From the NCBI GenBank assembly GCA_037179515.1, contig JAXCGZ010005692.1, forward strand, positions 23,501 to 87,500: a stretch of DNA of 64,000 bases, in the 5' to 3' direction. Shown here in pieces: positions 1 to 11,850 of this stretch (position 1 is the first letter of the stretch; each line of letters opens with the position of its first letter). The translations under genes were made by a program, and so were the position numbers. Source of the stretch: Halocaridina rubra. Lineage: Eukaryota > Arthropoda > Malacostraca > Decapoda > Atyidae. The notes beneath the pieces are model-generated. The model was not told the origin of the DNA. It did not search any database and saw only the letters and a program-made list of their open reading frames with translations.

Positions 1-20
1 TTCTAATAAGTTTGTTACTG

Positions 21-22
<2 letters not shown>
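1..22 (-). mobile_element. LINE-B fragment (copy B0), cut by window edge
   Basis: The first 22 bases match the antisense of the LINE-B reverse-transcriptase region seen at about 63612-63633. In element orientation this copy starts immediately after the (CA)n tail of copy B1. The rest lies outside the window. The match is short but exact up to the TG run. Confidence 0.6.

Positions 23-52
<30 letters not shown>
21..52. repeat. (TG)n microsatellite between two LINE-B copies
   Basis: A perfect TG run of about 16 units. In element orientation it is the (CA)n tail of copy B1 and the 5' flank of copy B0. Confidence 0.9.
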
Positions 53-53
<1 letters not shown>

Positions 54-347
54 CACCAATCCTATCTGTGCTCACGGGAGAGCCAAGTGCTTTTAATTAG
101 TTGTCTCTAGAGAGGCTTCATTTTTTACTCGTTGACACTTACCATATCTGTCCTTAAAATAATTATGAATGCAGTTAGCATTGACTGAATCATCGCTTAG
201 CGAATTCCAAGTATCAACTATTTTTTACACTATTAAAGAAAAAGAAATAAATAAACAGCAGCAAGGAAGTTTTCTTAAGAAGATTCAATCTATCACATCT
301 AGATCTAGAGCAACACGTATCAGTCTCCCTCCCTAACCACTCTGTCA
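53..347 (-). mobile_element. LINE-B 3' end, old diverged copy (B1)
   Basis: Read antisense, this stretch aligns with the LINE-B 3' end: the terminal motif, the 'gctcacgggagagccaa' segment that corresponds to the 3' UTR of younger copies, and the end of the reverse-transcriptase frame (RSRD-like residues, 'cgcttagcgaattcc'). Many substitutions and indels make it older than the copies at 42-64 kb. Its 5' end abuts a (TAA)n tract. Confidence 0.75.
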
Positions 348-348
348 A

Positions 349-416
<68 letters not shown>

Positions 417-432
417 TAATAATAATAATAAA
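347..432. repeat. (AAT)n microsatellite
   Basis: About 28 AAT units with one interruption. Open reading frames across it are translated repeat, not genes. Confidence 0.95.
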
Positions 433-569
433 AACACACGTAGCCCATTTCCTAGTTGTCATATATTATAAAAAAAAACAATTAGCTATTCAAAAAACTC
501 TCATTCAGAGCCCTCAGTGCTCATGGCACTATCCACGTGTTTAAAAAAGTCTTTTGTTAAGATTGAAAC

Positions 570-570
<1 letters not shown>

Positions 571-651
<81 letters not shown>

Positions 652-675
652 GTGTAAACTTTGTGGAATAAAAAT

Positions 676-711
<36 letters not shown>

Positions 712-756
712 TCTGGAATATTGTGGAATAAATATTTTCCTTATTATAATTATTAT

Positions 757-809
<53 letters not shown>

Positions 810-837
810 GCGTGTGTAAACTTAGTGTAATAAAAAT

Positions 838-870
<33 letters not shown>

Positions 871-945
871 TCTGGAATATTGTGGAATAAATATTTTCCT
901 TATTATCATTATTATTATTGATTTATCTCTCTCTCTCTCTCTCCT
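571..945. repeat. Compound microsatellite with 162-bp tandem duplication
   Basis: A (TC)n-(TG)n-unique-(TTA)n-unique-(TTA)n module occurs twice. The unique parts, 'aaactttgtggaataaaa' at 656 and 'aaacttagtgtaataaaa' at 818, are 162 bp apart, and both are followed by the same 'ctctggaatattgtggaat' segment. The duplication therefore includes the spacers as well as the simple repeats. Confidence 0.85.
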
Positions 946-1150
946 TTTCTCCCTCTAGGAGTATCTGCAGTTGCATGATGAAGAGAGATTATATTTACTT
1001 TGTATCTGTCGTGTGTCCACAATCACAACAGGTCGTTTTTCATCATTTGAACGCGCCATAATATGGCAAAAGTTATGGCTTTTTATAATGCCATACCTGT
1101 ACAGGACGAGTTCAGAAACTAATAGCATATTATATAAAACAGATGTATAT

Positions 1151-1303
1151 GGACCGCAATAGCGCAGTGGTTACAGCATTTGACTCTGCATGTAACACAT
1201 CCGCGATCAAGCCCACCGCGGGCCTTAGGAAGAGCATCCAGTTTTAATTCCCCAGCGCCAACCTATCCGTGTCCACCACTATAATGGGGCATAGTAGTGA
1301 CAC
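1151..1303 (+). mobile_element. tRNA-derived SINE, family S2
   Basis: The 5' end carries a tRNA-like Pol III A box (AGCGCAGTGGTTA) and a decayed B box (CCGCGATCAAGCCCA). A conserved tail module with 'taggaagagcatccag', 'taattccccag' and 'gtccacc' follows. At least 15 other copies lie in this window. Confidence 0.8.
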
Positions 1304-1365
1304 GACAAAATGCAAACAAAATATGTGAGCACAGATACAGAAAACCTGTACAATATAACTGTACA

Positions 1366-1562
1366 ATGGATTCGGTTTTACGTCACGAACTCCCTTTTCT
1401 ACTAAGGGCTAGGACGGTTGCCGTCTTACAAAGGACTTGTTTTGGCAAATGTAATCGTTACCCTGAGTGTATGCCCTTACTAACCTCAGTCCGTGACGGG
1501 GCGCGAACCCTCGATCTGACGCCTCAGAGTCGCAGACGCTACCATTTTGCCACGGAGACTAC
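1366..1562 (-). mobile_element. tRNA-derived SINE, family S3, with 16-bp TSD
   Basis: On the minus strand it begins with a tRNA-like head containing box A (TGGCAAAATGGTAG) and box B (GAGGGTTCGCGCCCC) and ends near 'gacgtaaaacc'. The direct repeat ACAATATAACTGTACA at 1350-1365 and 1563-1578 flanks it exactly, a target-site duplication showing insertion into the GTACAG array. Confidence 0.88.
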
Positions 1563-1907
1563 ACAATATAACTGTACACTATAAGTACATAAATTTATGG
1601 CTTGTTATAACTGAAGAATTCATGGTACATGTAAAGAATTGTACGATTAATTGTATACACTACTGGTACAGTATGAGTACAGAAATTCATAGAGTATACA
1701 CAATACCTTAAAAGTGAAAGTACAGAAATGTACGGCTTATTACATCCGGTAATAGTACAATGAATGTACTGACATATGTGATGATAAATATAACGCTACC
1801 TGTACAGTTCGAAAAAAAAATGTATTGGGTTAATATGTACAGTTCTCCTTCAAATTTTACGCTTTATTATAATATACTATCTGTACAGTACGAGTATTCA
1901 TGCATAT

Positions 1908-2203
<296 letters not shown>

Positions 2204-2829
2204 TATCTGTGCAATACGAGAATCGACAGATATGGTTTTATATATATCTAATACCGGATAATTACAAATGTAGAAATTTAAAGCTTTTTATAAACAGCGT
2301 CAGAACAATAAAATACCTGTACAGGACAATTTCCGAAATTTACAGATTAGTATATCAGTACCTGTACGGTACCAATACTGACACATATGGACAAATATGT
2401 ACAGTATCTGTACTGTACAAGTACACACAATTATGGTTTAATTTGTATGAGTGTGACACCAGGACGAGCGAAGAAAATTACCCTCGTTGGACCAAGTCAC
2501 GAAGAAAAATAAAGCAAAGAAAAACATAGATGGGAAGTGTTGTGGCTTGTCAGATGTCAAGGGCTAAGAAGAGAAGTGTAACGAATCTGTAAGAATATTC
2601 TATGTAGCTATAGGGATAGAAAAGGATCCGTATGGGAAGGAGGACTTAGCATCGAGCTTATAATATAGTATCAATACGCCACGTATAATGAAGCAGATAG
2701 TTTACCGTAGTAGTACCTGTACAGTATGAGTCCAAAAGGTTATGCCATATTATATTCAGTTCAGAATACGAGGACTTACGTATTTGACTTCTTACATACA
2801 ATACCTGTGCAGCACAAGTATAGACAAAT

Positions 2830-3025
2830 TGTTCCGGTTTTACGTCACGGACTCCCTTTTCTACCAAGGGCTAGGACGGTTGCTTTCTTGCAAAGGACTT
2901 GATTTGGCAGATGTAACCGTTACCCTGAGTGTATGCCCTTGCTAACCTCAGACCGTGACGGCGCACGAATCCTCGATCTGACGCCTCAGAGTCGCGGACG
3001 CTACCACTTGAGCCACGGTGGCTAC
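2830..3025 (-). mobile_element. tRNA-derived SINE, family S3, with 11-bp TSD
   Basis: A second S3 copy with a better-preserved head (GTGGCTCAAGTGGTAGCG box A). The duplication TATAGACAAAT occurs at 2819-2829 and 3026-3036. It is highly similar to the copy at 1366-1562, so the full-length unit is about 195 bp. Confidence 0.88.
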
Positions 3026-3158
3026 TATAGACAAATATGGTTTCTTAAATACAATGTATAATGAGTTCGAGTAATGATATAGATAGCTTACTGTATTCAG
3101 TGCCTTTACAGTACAATTATAGATATTTATGGTTCATTATACATTATACCAGTACAAT

Positions 3159-3347
3159 AACAAACAAACTTTATTTCCATTTCAATACAATGGGTATTCG
3201 TCAGCCAGGGCAAGCCCCAACCCCCCACTGTGGTGTCCAACCACAGCAGTTCCTGCCAGTAAACAGCTTAAACTCTCGGTCTTGGACGGAAACCGATCTT
3301 TCGACCTCGTGAATTCGAAGCCAGCGCGTTACCACTGTACTAGCCAG
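3159..3347 (-). mobile_element. tRNA-derived SINE, family S1
   Basis: In antisense it reads as a tRNA-Ala-like head (GGCTAGTACAGTGGTAACGC, then a decayed B box GGTTTCCGTCC), a conserved body with 'gagtttaagctgtttactgg' and 'caccacagtgggggg', and a (GTTT)n tail. Near-identical copies lie at 25720-25909 and, diverged, at 36046-36265. Confidence 0.85.
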
Positions 3348-3429
3348 CAGGCAGTACAGTATGGTTTCTTAAATGTACAGATATTCACTGCTTATCATAA
3401 ATAGTACCTGTACAAAAAAAGAACTATAC

Positions 3430-3660
3430 AGGTGCATGCTGGACTTGGTACTATATTACCGATCCAAGTCCACTTTGACGATTTCCAAATTGCCGACTCG
3501 TCTTTGCATCAATGTAAATATCAACCACCTAACCTAACCAAACCTATCGAACCAAACCCAAATCAATCTCTGCAGCCACCTGTGTGTACTATACTGATAA
3601 TTAGTTCAGATATCAGGTGTCGGCAATATGTAAATCGGCAATATGGGAATCATCAAACTG
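3430..3660. mobile_element. MITE-like segment with AACCTAACC core
   Basis: It has loosely inverted ends ('attaccgatccaagtcc' and 'atttccaaattgccgac' against 'gtcggcaatatgtaaatcgg') around a core containing CACCTAACCTAACC. Its architecture resembles the segments at 16943-17175 and 28179-28370. It has no coding capacity. Confidence 0.4.
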
Positions 3661-3800
3661 GAAAGCTACCAGTATGCAGTACCTGCATAGTACGAGTACA
3701 GCTAGTTTATACGTGCGCACGTGCACTCTTTTATTGCCAAAGCTCCAGGGAGTCGGGACCTCAAGGGTGGGAGCTAGACTTTTATGCACACACACACACA

Positions 3801-4366
3801 AATGTAAGGGTAGCACTCAGGCACATGGAAAAGGAAATGTTCAGAAATATCTATGTAACCTATGTGAGGCCAAAGCTTGAATATGCAGCCCCCTTTTGGA
3901 ATCCGCACTTGAAAAAGCACGTAGTTAAGTTGGAAAAAGTTCAAAGATATGCCACGAAACTGGTGCCAGAAATACGTAATCTCAGTTATGATGAGAGGCT
4001 GAGGGAATTAAACTTACCACCACTCGAAGCTAGAAAATGGAGGGGGATATGGTGAAGGTTTTTAAATTCCTTCATGGTTATGACAGAGTGGATAGGGATC
4101 GATATTTTGATATGGCTGGCACTAGAACTAGAGGTCATAGTTTGGAGCTCCATAAGAAAAGTTCTTTGCAGGATGTAAGGAAGTACTTTTTTAGTGTAAG
4201 AATAGTTGATCATTGGAATTCGCTAAGCGAGGAGGTAGTTAATTCTATCTCAATCAATAGTTTTAAGGACAAGCATGATAGGTATCACTAAGTACAAAAT
4301 GGGACCGATCAGGAGACGGGAAGTTATGAGCTTGGGGCTCTTCCCCGTAAGCACAAATAAGTAATC
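3801..4366 (+). pseudogene. LINE-B 3' fragment (copy B2)
   Basis: It encodes the C-terminal part of LINE-B ORF2 (YVTYVRPKLEYAAPFWNPHL, then the YDRVDRDRYFDMA segment). A frameshift near 4035 breaks the frame between LEAR and GDMV, and substitutions set it apart from the 42-64 kb copies. The 5' truncation point sits directly on (CA)n at 3786-3801. The 3' end is the usual terminal motif running into CA-rich sequence. Confidence 0.88.
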
Positions 4367-4491
<125 letters not shown>

Positions 4492-4673
4492 AAAATATAT
4501 TATTTAATATAATAACTCCAACGAACAATTTAAAATCAAATAGTCACCAAAGAAAAAATAATAGTAATAATAATCACAATAAGTTAATCACCTCGACCAT
4601 GATATTGACTTGGAACAAAAGATAAATTACTGCCCAACAAAGAACAATACCTGCATGGCGATTGCTAGTCCCA

Positions 4674-4776
<103 letters not shown>

Positions 4777-5058
4777 AAGAAAAAGAAGAACGAAAATTAT
4801 TTCCTTCTTCCCTATAATAGATAAAAAATATATTTCATACTAAAAGAGCTAACCATATATAGGAGAATGAAAATATAAATATATAAGCACGGCGGATATA
4901 ATGCCTGGCTCCCACTTTGGAAGTCACGAGCTGGCTCTCCAAAAGGGGATTCGTTAGTCTTTGCTTTGTCAGACGCCTTAAAAAGGAATAAAATATGACA
5001 GAGTAATGGCGTCCCTCGAAGGTACAAGCGATATGAAGAGTCAGAAAACAAGATAGAA

Positions 5059-5452
<394 letters not shown>

Positions 5453-5465
5453 ATGGCAGGAATAG

Positions 5466-5466
<1 letters not shown>

Positions 5467-5505
<39 letters not shown>

Positions 5506-5553
5506 TAATAATAATAAAATTACTACTACTACTGCTATTACTATTACTACTAT

Positions 5554-5640
<87 letters not shown>
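5467..5640. repeat. (AAT)n-(TAC)n-(AAT)n compound microsatellite
   Basis: AAT units flank an ACT/TAC block at about 5519-5584. Translated runs of N and T across it are not genes. Confidence 0.95.
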
Positions 5641-5642
<2 letters not shown>

Positions 5643-5776
5643 TAACAGGAGTCATTTTAGTAGAATATAATATCATGTCTAGGTGTCATTTTCACATATA
5701 ACATATTGCAGCACCAGTTTTCTGTCTTCAGCATTAGTAATAACAACAACAACTGCAAAGGCAGTAGTGGAAACAG

Positions 5777-5988
5777 TAGTAGTAGTAGTAGTAGTAGTAG
5801 GGTAGGGAACAGAGTACAGTAGTAGTATCTATAAGGACGGTGCTGGATATTACTACTACTACTACTACTAGTAGTAGAAGTAGTAGTAGTAGTAGTAGGG
5901 TAGGGAACAGAGTACAGTAGTAGTACCTATAAGGACGGTGCTGGAAATTACTACTACTACTACTACTAGTAGTAGTAGTAGTAGCTTG

Positions 5989-5990
<2 letters not shown>
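5777..5990. repeat. 98-bp tandem duplication with inverted GTA/TAC tracts
   Basis: The segment starting GGTAGGGAACAGAGTACAGT at 5801 is repeated at 5899. Each unit holds a (TAC)n run followed by a (TAG)n run, so each can fold back. A short (GA)n run follows at 5994-6020. Confidence 0.88.
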
Positions 5991-6020
<30 letters not shown>

Positions 6021-6026
<6 letters not shown>

Positions 6027-6520
6027 CCTCTTACGATGTCACAGCTTAAAAAAAACTTTTAAGAGTATATGAAAATAAAATATTAATGCAATTTACTTAA
6101 AGATACAGAATAATAATGACATTAAACTGTGTAAAATAGCAGCTCATTAAGCAAAATCATCATGCGTGTTATCAACAACAACAACAAAAACAAAGAAACA
6201 AACATCTAAAAGAATCCCATCGCAGTGTTTGTTAAGGTTGTTTCAACTCACGCGAGTAACCTTTCTATCCTAATTGGATTAACAAAAATTCAAATTGGTT
6301 TACGCTTTTAGGTCAGGTGATAACTCATTCTAATTGGCCCCTTCCCCGTTCCGCCACACCCCCTCCTCCTAGAGCTAAATGCTCTACACAACATCCACTC
6401 CCTCATTCTCACCTAAGACAACTGTGGGGGTACAAGTGCTTTTCTTGTGTTCTCTTTGTACTAACATGTGATAGGAAAAATTGGGATATCACTGTTAATA
6501 ATAATAACAATAATAATAAT
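6021..6520. other. No gene recognised
   Basis: AT-rich sequence without a convincing reading frame or known repeat. Short AAC and AAT runs occur near 6175 and 6497. Confidence 0.5.
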
Positions 6521-6684
6521 GGGGACCGTGATAGCATAGTGGTTAGAATATTCGACTCAGGAAGTGACAGATCCGCGACCAAGCCACCACAAGGTGTTAG
6601 GAAGGGCATCATCTAGCCTTAATTCCCCACCTCAAATCGGTCTGTGTCCATTCCCCATAATGGACATAAATAGTGACCCATAAA
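6521..6684 (+). mobile_element. tRNA-derived SINE, family S2
   Basis: One of the better copies: GGGGACCGTGATAGCATAGTGG head (box A), 'gttaggaagggcatca', 'ccttaattccccacc' and 'gtctgtgtcca' body. It inserted next to an AAT run. Confidence 0.85.
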
Positions 6685-6763
6685 GCATAGAATAATAATA
6701 AGAGTAATAGTAAATATATAATCACTGGATTATAATACACATGCATTTAAATTATTATAACTT

Positions 6764-6822
6764 TTATATCCTACTGTCGAAGATCGAACCTGGGACTATT
6801 AGAACAGGAGTCCACAGTAGGC
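6764..6822 (-). mobile_element. tRNA-like SINE fragment, family S4
   Basis: In antisense it contains 'ggactcctgttctaatag' and a good B box (CAGGTTCGATCTTC). Related fragments lie at 22961-23041 and 31480-31627. Only the head is recognisable. Confidence 0.5.
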
Positions 6823-6979
6823 ATAACACATACACACACCAAAGAGCATTCAAACAACACCTTGCGTATGATATAACTCAAACACTGTCAGATCCTACTT
6901 TAGCGTGTAGTCTACCAGACCATTTACACTTTAGCTAGCAGTCTACCTGCACTTTTACACTTATACTGCAGGATATAAC

Positions 6980-7310
6980 CTAAAATTAGGTTAGGTTAAG
7001 TTAGGTTAGGTAAGGTTAGCTCTGATAATAGAGTTATTCTTATACACCAGTCATGAGTACTCAGGTCAAGAGGGTAAAATAAGGTACTGTAAGCATAGGT
7101 AATAAATTCATACCATGAAAGGTAAACGGCACACTAAAAGTCATTTCGCAACATAGCCTACAGATACTGCGGTTTGATTAGTTTAGGTAAGCATAGGTAA
7201 TGTATTTATTTTTATAAACTTAGGTCAAAAGGGTAAAAACAGGTAATAAATTCATACCAAGAGAGGTAGACCGTACTCTAAAAGTCAACAGCGCATACTA
7301 TGGTTACTGA
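6980..7310. repeat. TTAGGT-rich stretch and imperfect ~170-bp duplication
   Basis: Positions 6985-7017 hold diverged TTAGG/TTAGGT units. Two blocks then share 'ggtaataaattcatacca', 'taaaagtca' and 'aggtcaa-agggtaaaa' at about 7060-7145 and 7220-7290. Confidence 0.6.
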
Positions 7311-7339
7311 GGTAGATGGGATGCTAAAGTAGCACCCAC

Positions 7340-7800
7340 TGTCATCTCTTCCCCTTGCCCATCCTAATCCAGCCTGAGTAATTATATCCATACCCAACTC
7401 ACTCGCCGTTCCATCCTTTCACTCGGTGACAATGCAAAGCTACATGCATAGCCTTACGACATCCATCCTCCCAGATCCTCACTTCCCCATGCGATCAGAT
7501 TCCACCTGACCAGGCTGAGACTTGGCGACCAATCAGCCTTTCTAAGCTATCAAAAAAGGCAAGATGACTCCATTGGCAATGCCTGTCCACGATATAACAC
7601 GTCACCTAACACAATCAAACATATTATTGAAGACAGCATTTTACATAACCACATATGCTAACAACACAACATATATTTCCTGAGAGCTTTGTGGGATAAC
7701 CCGAGAGTAGCTGTGGCCTTTATTAGGGCCTTAAGGGATGTTTGGCTTAGCAACTTTGAGAAGACAACAACAACTACCCTTTTGATTCAGGTACATAGTA
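7340..7800 (+). pseudogene. Jockey-like LINE ORF2 C-terminus, decayed
   Basis: One frame reads, with two in-frame stops, a region like the C-terminal tail of Jockey-group reverse transcriptases: an LTRLRLGDQSAF segment, a spaced C-P-x-Y...H-I...C pattern as in their terminal zinc-finger-like motif, and a final VAFIRALRDVW segment. It ends in (ACA)n, a common LINE tail. It may be the 3' part of the family seen at 25-28 kb. The assignment is by motif only. Confidence 0.5.
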
Positions 7801-7907
7801 TGAAATAATCAAAAGGGTTTCAGAAGAAGAGTCCTGTCATCTCCTCTCCCCAAAAAGTAGAATAATTGCTGCATATGATTGTTTGCCATCTTAAGAGCTC
7901 CTTTTCA

Positions 7908-8050
7908 TCCCCATTATGGGGGTGGTCAGAGACAAGCTGGAGCTGGGGAATTAAGGCTGGCTGCCCTTCCTAACACTTCACGATAAGCTCAATCATGGGT
8001 CTGTCACCTCTCAAGACAAGTATTCTAACCACTGTGCTACCGCATTTCCC
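7908..8050 (-). mobile_element. tRNA-derived SINE, family S2
   Basis: An antisense S2 copy with 'ggagctggggaattaagg', 'gcccttcctaac' and the head 'aaccactgtgctaccgc'. Confidence 0.8.
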
Positions 8051-8378
8051 AAAAGATAAGGTATGGACTGGGTAATATTATGGGAGCCCAATGATTTAGA
8101 TCTTAAGCTATTTAATCATATATAATGACCTACCTTCCTCACGAAAGGTGGTCAAAACCTATGAAAACAAAGAATGACACCTAGCCCATCCTTATCACTT
8201 CTTTCATTTTCCAGTCCCTTTTAGTTACCAGCTATGACAACCAAGAAATACAAAGATTGCAGGCTGCCAGCCTCACCATCAAGGATATCCTTTAGAGTAG
8301 CCTCAAGTCTACTATAAGACGGAGGGAAAATGAAGAATGAAAATGTTTTCCTCGCCACTTAATAATATATATAGTATG
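8051..8378. other. No gene recognised
   Basis: Nothing identifiable in this stretch upstream of LINE-A copy A1. Confidence 0.5.
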
Positions 8379-9940
8379 CTCTAACTGCATTATTTAATAA
8401 TTCAATAAAATTAGGATCGGTACCCATGGAGTGGAAATTGGCAGATGTGGTACCAATATTTAAAAAAGGAGAACGTGTTAAAAAGAATAATTATAGGCCG
8501 GTAAGCTTAACGTCAACAGTGGGTAAGATTCTAGAATCCATAATTGCAAATAAAATAAGGGCACATCTAGAATTACACAGACTGATAAAACTTTCACAAC
8601 ACGGGTTTCTTAAGGGTTTTTCGTGCCTTACAAACTTACTGTCTTTTTATTCAGAAGTTTACGAGGCAGTAGATTGTGGCAAAGAATATGATACAATATA
8701 TCTAGATTTTAGCAAAGCTTTTGATAGAGTTCCTCACAAAAGATTAGTTAAAAAGCTGGAAGCTCATGGTATAGGAGGAGCTGTGCTCAGATGGATCAAA
8801 CAATGGTTAAAAGACAGAAAACAGAGGGTTTGCATAAATGGAGAGAAATCAGAGTGGGGCTCGGTTACAAGCGGGGTACCACAAGGCTCGGTACTGGGTC
8901 CTCTATTATTCATCGTATATCTAAATGATCTGGATTCGGATATCAGTAGTAACCTAAGTAAATTCGCAGACGACACTAAAATAGGTAGAACTATAAATGG
9001 AAAAGAAGACATTCATGCTTTACAGGAAGATCTAAATAGATTATCTGAATGGTCGGACAAATGGCAAATGGAATTTAATGTTGAAAAATGTAAAGTAGTT
9101 AAAATGGGTACTATAAAAGACAATACTAGTTATAAGCTAAATAACCATGAAATCATGAGTTCTCAGTGTGAAAGGGATTTGGGAGTTCTTGTGAGTAGTA
9201 GTCTTAAGCCAAGAGAGCAATGCACAGCAGTCAGAAATAAAGCAAACAGAATTTTAGGATTTATCTCAAGAAGCGTCAGCAATAGGACGGAAAAAGTTAT
9301 TTTGCAGCTCTATCTTGCATTAGTTAGGCCCCATTTAGATTATGCTGTGCAATTCTGGTCACCCTATTATAGAATGGAAATTGAATCATTGGAGAGAGTG
9401 CAACGAAGAATGACCAAGATGATACACAATATCAGAAATCTACCATATGAGGACAGATTAAAAAAACTTAATCTACATTCTCTAGAGAGGCGAAGAGTTA
9501 GGGGGGATATGATTGAAGTGTATAAATGGTTTAAAGGGATTAACAAGGGAGATATTAATAAAGTTTTAAAAATTCATGATCAAACCAGAACTCGTAATAA
9601 TGGATTTAAGCTTGATAAATTTAGGTTCAGAAGGGAAATTGGTAAAAATTGGTTTGGTAATAGAGTAGCTGATGCATGGAACAAGCTTCCTAGTAGGATA
9701 GTAAATGCCAATACCTTAGACACCTTCAAATGTAGATTAGATAGACATATGACAGAGGTAGGGTGGGTATGAATAGGTTAGTGCTTATTAGAAAAATCAT
9801 AAAAAGAAAAACAGAATAAATAAGTAGAGTAGAATAGAATAGGTTAGACATGCTGAAAATACAATTCAAAAATGGAGCTGCCTCGTGTGTGCCAGTAGGC
9901 ATGTTGCAGTGTCCTCTATTCTTATGTTCTTATGTTCTTT
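8379..9940 (+). mobile_element. LINE-A copy A1 (CR1-like), 5'-truncated
   Basis: Homology with the longer minus-strand copy A2 starts at about 8379 (CTCTAACTGCATTATTTAAT) and continues to the shared 3' end, 'catgttgcagtgtcctctat', followed by tandem TTATGTTC units at 9921-9938. Short 8-bp terminal repeats instead of poly(A) are typical of CR1-clade LINEs. The element is truncated just before the reverse-transcriptase domain and carries one open frame. Confidence 0.92.
8380..9772 (+). CDS. Reverse transcriptase of LINE-A (A1), N-terminally truncated
   Basis: The frame is open from the truncation point to TGA at 9770, giving about 463 codons; the first ATG is at 8426. Conserved blocks in order are FKKG...NYRPVSLTS, SQHGFLKG, YLDFSKAFD (8702-8725, first catalytic Asp), SGVPQGSVLGPLLF, and KFADD (8963-8974, catalytic Asp pair), followed by a CR1-type C-terminal extension (RPHLDYAVQFWSP). 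The endonuclease half is missing, so the copy cannot move by itself. The frame is intact and almost identical in protein to A2, which suggests recent insertion. Confidence 0.9.
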
Positions 9941-9949
9941 CTCTTGTCC

Positions 9950-10024
9950 AGCTTTGATTCCCTTGCTTCAACCAGCTTTGATTCCCTTGCTTCAACCTGC
10001 TTTGATCCCTTGCTTCAACCTGCT
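9950..10024. repeat. 24-bp minisatellite at the A1 3' flank
   Basis: Three units of AGCTTTGATTCCCTTGCTTC plus AACC start at 9950, 9974 and 9998 (the last is 23 bp). The array begins within about 10 bp of the LINE-A tail. Confidence 0.9.
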
Positions 10025-10149
10025 TGAGTCCACCCCCAATCATATGGGAATTAGTATTGGCACATAAAATGGCAAACATCAAGTACTCGTTTTAACACAC
10101 AGAAAACTTTGTAGGATACATGAATAATGTTGTTGTTTACCCGTATGTG

Positions 10150-10246
10150 TAACTATTAATCTCAGTTCGAATGAGGGATGGACACAGACAGGTTGGAGCT
10201 GGAGAATTTTGAAAGGATTCCTTTCCTAATGCAAAACACAATTATT
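10150..10246 (-). mobile_element. SINE S2 fragment
   Basis: Antisense S2 body ('gacacagacaggttggagct', 'cctttcctaatgc'). The tRNA-like head is missing. Confidence 0.65.
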
Positions 10247-10768
10247 GCTTTTTATCACTTGCAGTTAAGGCTTGAGAAACAGATAAGTGGATAAGGCAGT
10301 CAATAACTGCTTGTTAAGATTGCAAGAATGGCAATAATGAGAACAGTTGTTTGAAATCATGTTAAAATTGTTTGAAAAGACATTGATAAATACAAATGAC
10401 AGTATTATTATGGATTCTGCGTATGGCTTGAAAATGTAAAAACAAATAAGGAAATATGCAATATACTCCATAACTAAGATGCTAACCAGAGATACACTGT
10501 ATTACCTAAATGATAATTATCAATATCAAAGAAATGATACTCCATCACGCCCTAGGTAATGTCGTATTGAGTATAATACTAATGCAACGCCAAGGTAATA
10601 AACTATTTAACTGTAAAAATGGAGTAAAATATTGAAGTATTACATAAGTATCAGCTTAACTGTCTAAATAACACTCATGTAAGTAAATATAAACATAAAA
10701 AACTTAAGTGTCAAATACATTTTTCTTCAAACTTTGCATTCTGAATTGAGCGGGGAGTGAAGGAGATT
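10247..10768. other. No gene recognised
   Basis: AT-rich; no convincing frame or repeat family. Confidence 0.5.
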
Positions 10769-10866
10769 TATTATTATTATTATCATTATTATTATTATTA
10801 TTATTACTATTATAATTTTTATTATTACTATTATTATTATTATTCCTATTATCATTATTATTATTA
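10769..10866. repeat. Imperfect (TTA)n microsatellite
   Basis: TTA/TTATCA units with substitutions. A poly(A) run lies downstream at about 10948. Confidence 0.9.
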
Positions 10867-11164
10867 TATATGATTGTAACAGCATAACAGGCAAGAGAAC
10901 TGCCCCCATCAATAAAGGCCCGGGCTTGAAGAAATCATTTAGACGAAAAAAAAAAAAAAAAAAACGTTACAGGCAAGGCAGAGATGAGGTAATGATACAC
11001 AAAGGAAAAGAATGGTCAGAATAAATAGTCAAAGTACTGACAACCTAGAGATAAGGCAGGATTAGGCCCTGAAATGGCGATAGATCTGCTTTTTGAAGGA
11101 AGATAGGTTATAAGAACTAGGAAAGACAGGAGGAAAAGAGTTTTAGAGTCGAGATAGATGCTTA

Positions 11165-11850
11165 AATTACCAGATCAAGTGGTATAGCCTAGTTTCCTAC
11201 AAATTTATGAGTTAATTACCAAATCGGCAAGCTTTATTGCCTAATCCCCAGCAAACTTTTGGGTTAATTACCAAGTGACAAAGTTTTATAGCCTAGTCTC
11301 AAACTGATTAATGAGTTATTTACCACGTGATCAAGTTTAATAGCCTAGTCTCAAGCACACTTATGAGTTAATTACTAAGTCATCAAACTCTATGGCCTAG
11401 TCTCCACAAACTTTTGAGTTAACTGCCAAGTGATGAAGTTTCATTGCCTAGTCTCAAGAGAACTTATAAGTTAATTACCAAGTGACAAAGTTTTACAGCC
11501 TAGTCTCAAGCAAATTTGTGTCACTTACCAAGTGATCAAGTTTTTATCACCTAGTCTCAAGCTAACTTAAGATTTAATTACCAAATAATCAAGCTTTATA
11601 ACCTAATCTCCATCAAATGTGTGAGTTAATTACCAGGCAATCAAGTTAATAGCCTTACCTCAAGCAAAATTATGCATTCAATACTAAGTGATCAAGGTTT
11701 ATGGCCTCATCCCAAGCAAAATTTTGAGTTAATTATAAAGTGATTAAGTTCTATACCCTAGTCTCCAGTAATATTTATAGCTAATTACAAAGTTATCAAG
11801 TTTTCTAGCCTAGTTTTTATATTCTAGGCTCTGGCAAACTTATGAGGGAC
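11165..11850. repeat. ~52-bp minisatellite, about 13 degenerate units
   Basis: The consensus holds AGTTAATTACCAAGTGATCA, then AGTTTTATAGCCTAGTCTCA and AGCAAACTTATG. ATTACC-type unit starts fall at 11166, 11215, 11267 and 11319 and continue to the end. Divergence between units suggests an old array. No frame is conserved. Confidence 0.85.

Noticed and set aside
214..462. Reading frame with a poly-Ile run, and similar frames over TA, TC, TAA, CA and GA tracts elsewhere
   Set aside because: These are translated microsatellites; composition is a pure dipeptide or single-residue repeat and no flanking gene structure exists.
6985..7017. Possible interstitial telomere from TTAGG-like units
   Set aside because: Too short and irregular to be telomeric; similar motifs elsewhere lie in MITE-like segments.
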